From: Elusimicrobiota bacterium | GTDB taxonomy: Bacteria > Elusimicrobiota > Elusimicrobia > UBA1565 | Assembly (NCBI GenBank): GCA_016196755.1 | Contig: JACPXC010000059.1 | Coordinates: 1 to 64,000 of the forward strand | DNA: 64,000 nt | Reading direction: 5' to 3' | Shown here: in pieces, positions 61,501 to 64,000 of the stretch | Position numbering within the stretch: the stretch's first letter is position 1 | How the letters are laid out: each line of letters starts with the position of its first letter | The notes under the pieces: model-generated | The model's database searches: none | What the model was told of the DNA's origin: nothing | The model's input: only the letters and a program-made list of their open reading frames with translations | Made by a program: the position numbers and the translations under genes

Positions 61501-62108
61501 CCGCCCTCTCGCTCGCCGCCCCCAAGGCCGACGAGGTAGCGGCCGCCCTCCCCGGCCGCGGCGGCCGCGACGCCCAGCCCCGGGTGCGCCTGGCCGGGAT
61601 GATCGCCACGGTCAAGAAGGTCATCACGCGCAAGGGCGACCCGATGGCGCGCTGCGTGCTCGAGGACCTTTCCGGCGAGCTGCCGCTCATCGTCTTCCCC
61701 AAGGCCTTCGCCCAGGTCCAGGACCAGCTGCGCTCGAGCGCCATCGTCTGCGTCTCGGGCCGCATCCAGGCCGCCCAGGAGCTGGGCGCCGAGGAAGGCG
61801 CCCCCGGCCGGCCGGAGATGGTCGTCGAGGAGGTCATGCCCCTGGCCATGGCCGTCAACCGCTTCGCGCGCTCCCTGACCCTGCGTCTGTCGAAGGCCGG
61901 CCTCGAGGAGCGCCTGCTGGCGGACGTCAAGCGCGCGCTCGACCGCAGCCCCGGCCGCATCCCGGTGCTTTTGCGCCTTGAGGCCCCCGCGACCGCTCCA
62001 ACTTTGATAGAAATAGACGAGCGCGTCGAGCTCAGCGACGGGCTCTTCGAGCAGCTGGGCCGCCTCTTGGGAGATAAAGCATGGAAGATCGAAAGCGCAT
62101 CATCCTAG
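58527..62108 (+). CDS. dnaE: DNA polymerase III alpha subunit
   Basis: An 1193-residue replicative polymerase. It begins with a PHP domain ([19 protein letters not shown]), has the palm catalytic triad region [15 protein letters not shown] (D404, D406) and [17 protein letters not shown], then helix-hairpin-helix ([25 protein letters not shown]) and OB-fold ([22 protein letters not shown]) segments. The start at 58527 is supported by homology to the PHP start and by the -10 box six bases upstream; no Shine-Dalgarno. The end overlaps a CheY-like gene by 28 bases. Confidence 0.97.
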   Translation: [1193 protein letters not shown]

Positions 62109-62461
62109 TCGCCGACGACGACCCGGACCTCCTCGAGCTCCTCAAGATGGACCTGGCGTTCCAGGGCTACGAGGTCGTCGCGGCCACCAACGGCAAGGAG
62201 GCCCTGGATCTGGCCACCGTCCAGAAGGTCGACCTCGTGCTGCTCGACGTCATGATGCCCTACATCGACGGCTACCACGTGGCCGCCGAGCTCTCCGCCA
62301 AGATGGGCAAGAACGTGCCCAAGATCATGATCATGACCAGCCGCGACACCGTGCGCGAGAAGGGCATCGCGCTGATGTCGGGAGCCGTCTCGGTCCTCCA
62401 GAAGCCCTTCGAGATGAAGCTGCTCCATGAGCGCATCAAGGAAATCCTTGAGAAGCCGTGA
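62081..62461 (+). CDS. CheY-like single-domain response regulator
   Basis: A 126-residue receiver domain alone: acidic D12/D13 in VADDDPDLLELL, phospho-acceptor D56 in LVLLDVMMPYIDGY, T near 90 in IMTSRD and K in LQKPFEM. No output domain. It overlaps the dnaE 3' end by 28 bases in another frame, so it is cotranscribed with and probably coupled to dnaE. The link to replication is unexplained. Confidence 0.88.
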   Translation: MEDRKRIILVADDDPDLLELLKMDLAFQGYEVVAATNGKEALDLATVQKVDLVLLDVMMPYIDGYHVAAELSAKMGKNVPKIMIMTSRDTVREKGIALMSGAVSVLQKPFEMKLLHERIKEILEKP

Positions 62462-62471
62462 GCGTATTGGA

Positions 62472-62483
62472 TAGACTAGCGCC
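62472..62483 (+). promoter_or_regulatory. -10 box six bases from start codon
   Basis: TAGACT (62472-62477), six bases, then the ATG at 62484. Only 22 bases separate it from the CheY-like gene. Confidence 0.45.
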
Positions 62484-63539
62484 ATGACCTCTATCCTCGT
62501 CGTGACGACCCTGGCCGCGGCCGTGATGGCCGGCGAGCCCGCGAAGAAGGCCGCCCCGGCCGCCAAGCCGGCCGCGACCGCCCCCGCAAAGCGGACCGCC
62601 CCCAAGACCGCCCCCAAAACCGTCCCCAAGGCCGCCCCGCTGGCCGTGCCGAAACCGCCGCCTGACGACTTCGCCACCGCGCTGGCCGGCGTCAAGGACA
62701 AGAACCCGATGGCCCGGCGCAAGGCCTGCGACGAGTTCGCCCGCCTGCGCGACCCGCGCGGCGTGGCGCCGCTCTTGACCCTGCTCTCCGACGAGAACGG
62801 CTTCGTGCGCTCGGCCGCGGTCGACGCCCTGGGCCTGCTGCGCTCGCCCGAGGCCATCGCCCCGGTCACCAAGCGCCTCAAGGAGGACGCCGACGCCCAG
62901 GTCCGCCAGCAGGCCGCGATCGCCCTGGCCTACCTCGGCGCCCAGCAGGCCGAGGACGCCCTCATCGCCGCGCTCGAGGACTCCTCCGGCGGCGTGCGCT
63001 ACGCGGCCCTCAGGACCCTGGGTTCCTTGCGCTCCCAGAAATCCGCTCCCCGCCTCATCACCCTGCTCAAGGACGCCGACGCCGGCACGCGCCGTGCGGC
63101 GGCCGGGGCCCTGGCCCAGGTCCGCCCGCCCGAGGCGCTCGACGCCCTCCAGGCTGCCTTGAAAGACGAGGACGCCTCGGTCCGCCGCGAGGCGGTGCGC
63201 GCGATCGGCAACTTCTCCGGCGACGCCGTGAAGCCCGCCCTGCTCGAGGCGCTCAAGGACGCCGACCCGCTCGTCAAGATCGACGCCGCCAACGCCCTCA
63301 ACCGCTTCAATGACCCCGCCGGGGAGAAGGCCGTGGTCGGCCTCCTATCCCACGAGGACGCCGCCACGCGCGGGCGCGCCGCGGGCGTGCTGGGCTCGAT
63401 CGCCACCAAGGACGTCGGCCTGGAGGCCCTGGTGAAGGCCGCGGCCGCCGAGAAGGACGACACCATCAAGCGCCAGATCGAGTTCGCCGCCCAGCAGGCC
63501 CGCGCCCGCCTGGGGATCCCGGAGCCCGAGAAGAAGTGA
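62484..63539 (+). CDS. Exported HEAT-repeat protein
   Basis: A 351-residue protein. A signal sequence (LVVTTLAAAVMAG) is followed by a Lys/Ala/Pro-rich linker (residues 18-60) and then about eight HEAT/PBS-lyase-like helical repeats of about 31 residues (NGFVRSAAVDALGLLRSPEAI, DAQVRQQAAIALAYLG, SGGVRYAALRTLGSL, DASVRREAVRAIGNFSGD and so on). A scaffold for protein-protein contacts outside the cytoplasm is likely. GTGA overlap with the next gene. Confidence 0.82.
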   Translation: MTSILVVTTLAAAVMAGEPAKKAAPAAKPAATAPAKRTAPKTAPKTVPKAAPLAVPKPPPDDFATALAGVKDKNPMARRKACDEFARLRDPRGVAPLLTLLSDENGFVRSAAVDALGLLRSPEAIAPVTKRLKEDADAQVRQQAAIALAYLGAQQAEDALIAALEDSSGGVRYAALRTLGSLRSQKSAPRLITLLKDADAGTRRAAAGALAQVRPPEALDALQAALKDEDASVRREAVRAIGNFSGDAVKPALLEALKDADPLVKIDAANALNRFNDPAGEKAVVGLLSHEDAATRGRAAGVLGSIATKDVGLEALVKAAAAEKDDTIKRQIEFAAQQARARLGIPEPEKK

Positions 63540-64000
63540 GTCTGCGCATCCTCGCCCTTCTCCTGGCCGCCGGCCTGGCCGCGCCGGCATCGGCCGCTCC
63601 CAAGCGCCTGCGCCAGGGCGGCGCCGAGGGCGCCCCGACCACCGACGAGGACTCCCGGCCGGTCGGCCTCCTGCCGCCCGACACCGACCTCATCGACACC
63701 CCGACGGCCGCCGTCCTCGACGTGGGCGGCTTCTCCTCGCGCACCCGCTTCTTTAACCGCGGCGGCGTCCTCGAGTGGCTGGGCTTCGGGGTCTACCCGC
63801 GCGTCAACCTGGGCGCCTCCATGCATGTCGACCAGCTCCTGGGTTCGGGCTCCCCGACCCAGCTGACCCGCCCCGAGCTCCAGGTCAAATGGCGCTTCTT
63901 CGACGGCGACCGCCTGATCCCGGCCTTCGCGATAGGCTTCGACGGCCAGGGCACCTTCTACAACCGCCGGGTCAAGCGCTACAACAACAAGCAGCGCGGC
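63536..64000 (+). CDS. Exported beta-rich protein, cut by window edge
   Basis: The frame is open from GTG 63536 to the right edge (155 codons). It begins with a signal peptide (LRILALLLAAGLAAPASAAP) and continues with beta-strand-like alternation (RTRFFNRGGVLEWLGFGVYPRVNLG, ELQVKWRFFDGDRLIPAFAIGFDGQG), which resembles an outer-membrane beta-barrel. The start overlaps the HEAT gene stop, so the two are coupled. The C-terminus is outside the window, so no family is assigned. Confidence 0.65.
   Translation, partial: MSLRILALLLAAGLAAPASAAPKRLRQGGAEGAPTTDEDSRPVGLLPPDTDLIDTPTAAVLDVGGFSSRTRFFNRGGVLEWLGFGVYPRVNLGASMHVDQLLGSGSPTQLTRPELQVKWRFFDGDRLIPAFAIGFDGQGTFYNRRVKRYNNKQRG

Noticed and set aside
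1-64000. CRISPR array, rRNA operon, integrase or phage genes
   Set aside because: No regularly spaced direct repeats, rRNA sequence, integrase or structural phage gene was found on reading the window.

Overview
The window is about 64 kb of very GC-rich, densely packed bacterial DNA. Genes sit on both strands and many neighbours overlap by 1-34 nt. Signal peptides, lipoproteins, an alpha-2-macroglobulin with penicillin-binding and SpoIID-type enzymes, TldD and a beta-barrel-like protein at the right edge all suggest a diderm (Gram-negative type) bacterium. The mix of exported HEAT proteins, membrane spermidine-synthase-like proteins and Ala/Pro-rich exported proteins fits an uncultured lineage such as Elusimicrobiota. 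No ribosomal or other firm taxonomic marker lies in the window, so that placement is tentative.

Layout. 1-1.5 kb: leftward operon of small exported proteins, one running off the edge. 1.6-3 kb: VapBC-type toxin-antitoxin pair overlapping a response regulator. 3-5.9 kb: exported triple-repeat protein, SpoIID/metallopeptidase fusion and stand-alone transpeptidase. 5.9-11.3 kb: alpha-2-macroglobulin and DUF1175, the YfaS/YfaT pair. 11.3-21.7 kb: small protein, AraC regulator, unknown membrane and exported proteins, tRNA-Ser(UGA), glutamate-synthase-like flavoenzyme, amino-acid permease and DUF2079-TPR protein. 21.8-25.5 kb: copper amine oxidase, M20 peptidase and a small exported protein, ended by a strong terminator. 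25.5-26.5 kb: rhodanese and TetR regulator sharing an operator. 26.5-33.5 kb: eight-gene overlapping operon (membrane protein, two DUF4178 proteins, zinc-finger membrane protein, small TM protein, DUF350, membrane spermidine-synthase-like, Tat-exported FAD amine oxidase). 33.5-40.3 kb: exported double-metal-site protein, TerC, acetate kinase, SixA, exported protein and polyphosphate kinase 2. 40.3-42.6 kb: AT-richer island with a restriction-modification pair and DUF3892. 42.6-49.7 kb: HEAT lipoprotein pair divergent from a histidine kinase-TldD-PrcB operon. 49.7-58.5 kb: nucleotidyltransferase, lysine-dehydrogenase-like enzyme, spermidine-synthase-like membrane protein, glycosyltransferase, patatin and NUDIX hydrolase. 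58.5-64 kb: dnaE, CheY-like regulator, HEAT protein and an exported protein cut by the right edge.

Two things stand out. First, a regulatory grammar: many genes without a Shine-Dalgarno have a -10 box (often preceded by GC, as GCTAnnnT) exactly six bases before the start codon, predicting leaderless mRNAs; genes with a Shine-Dalgarno have the box further upstream. Several divergent pairs are only 17-23 bases apart and appear to share overlapping -10 boxes. Second, the eight-gene DUF4178/DUF350/spermidine-synthase-like/amine-oxidase operon looks like a dedicated envelope system, probably acting on polyamines or polyamine-modified molecules, whose function cannot be read from sequence alone.
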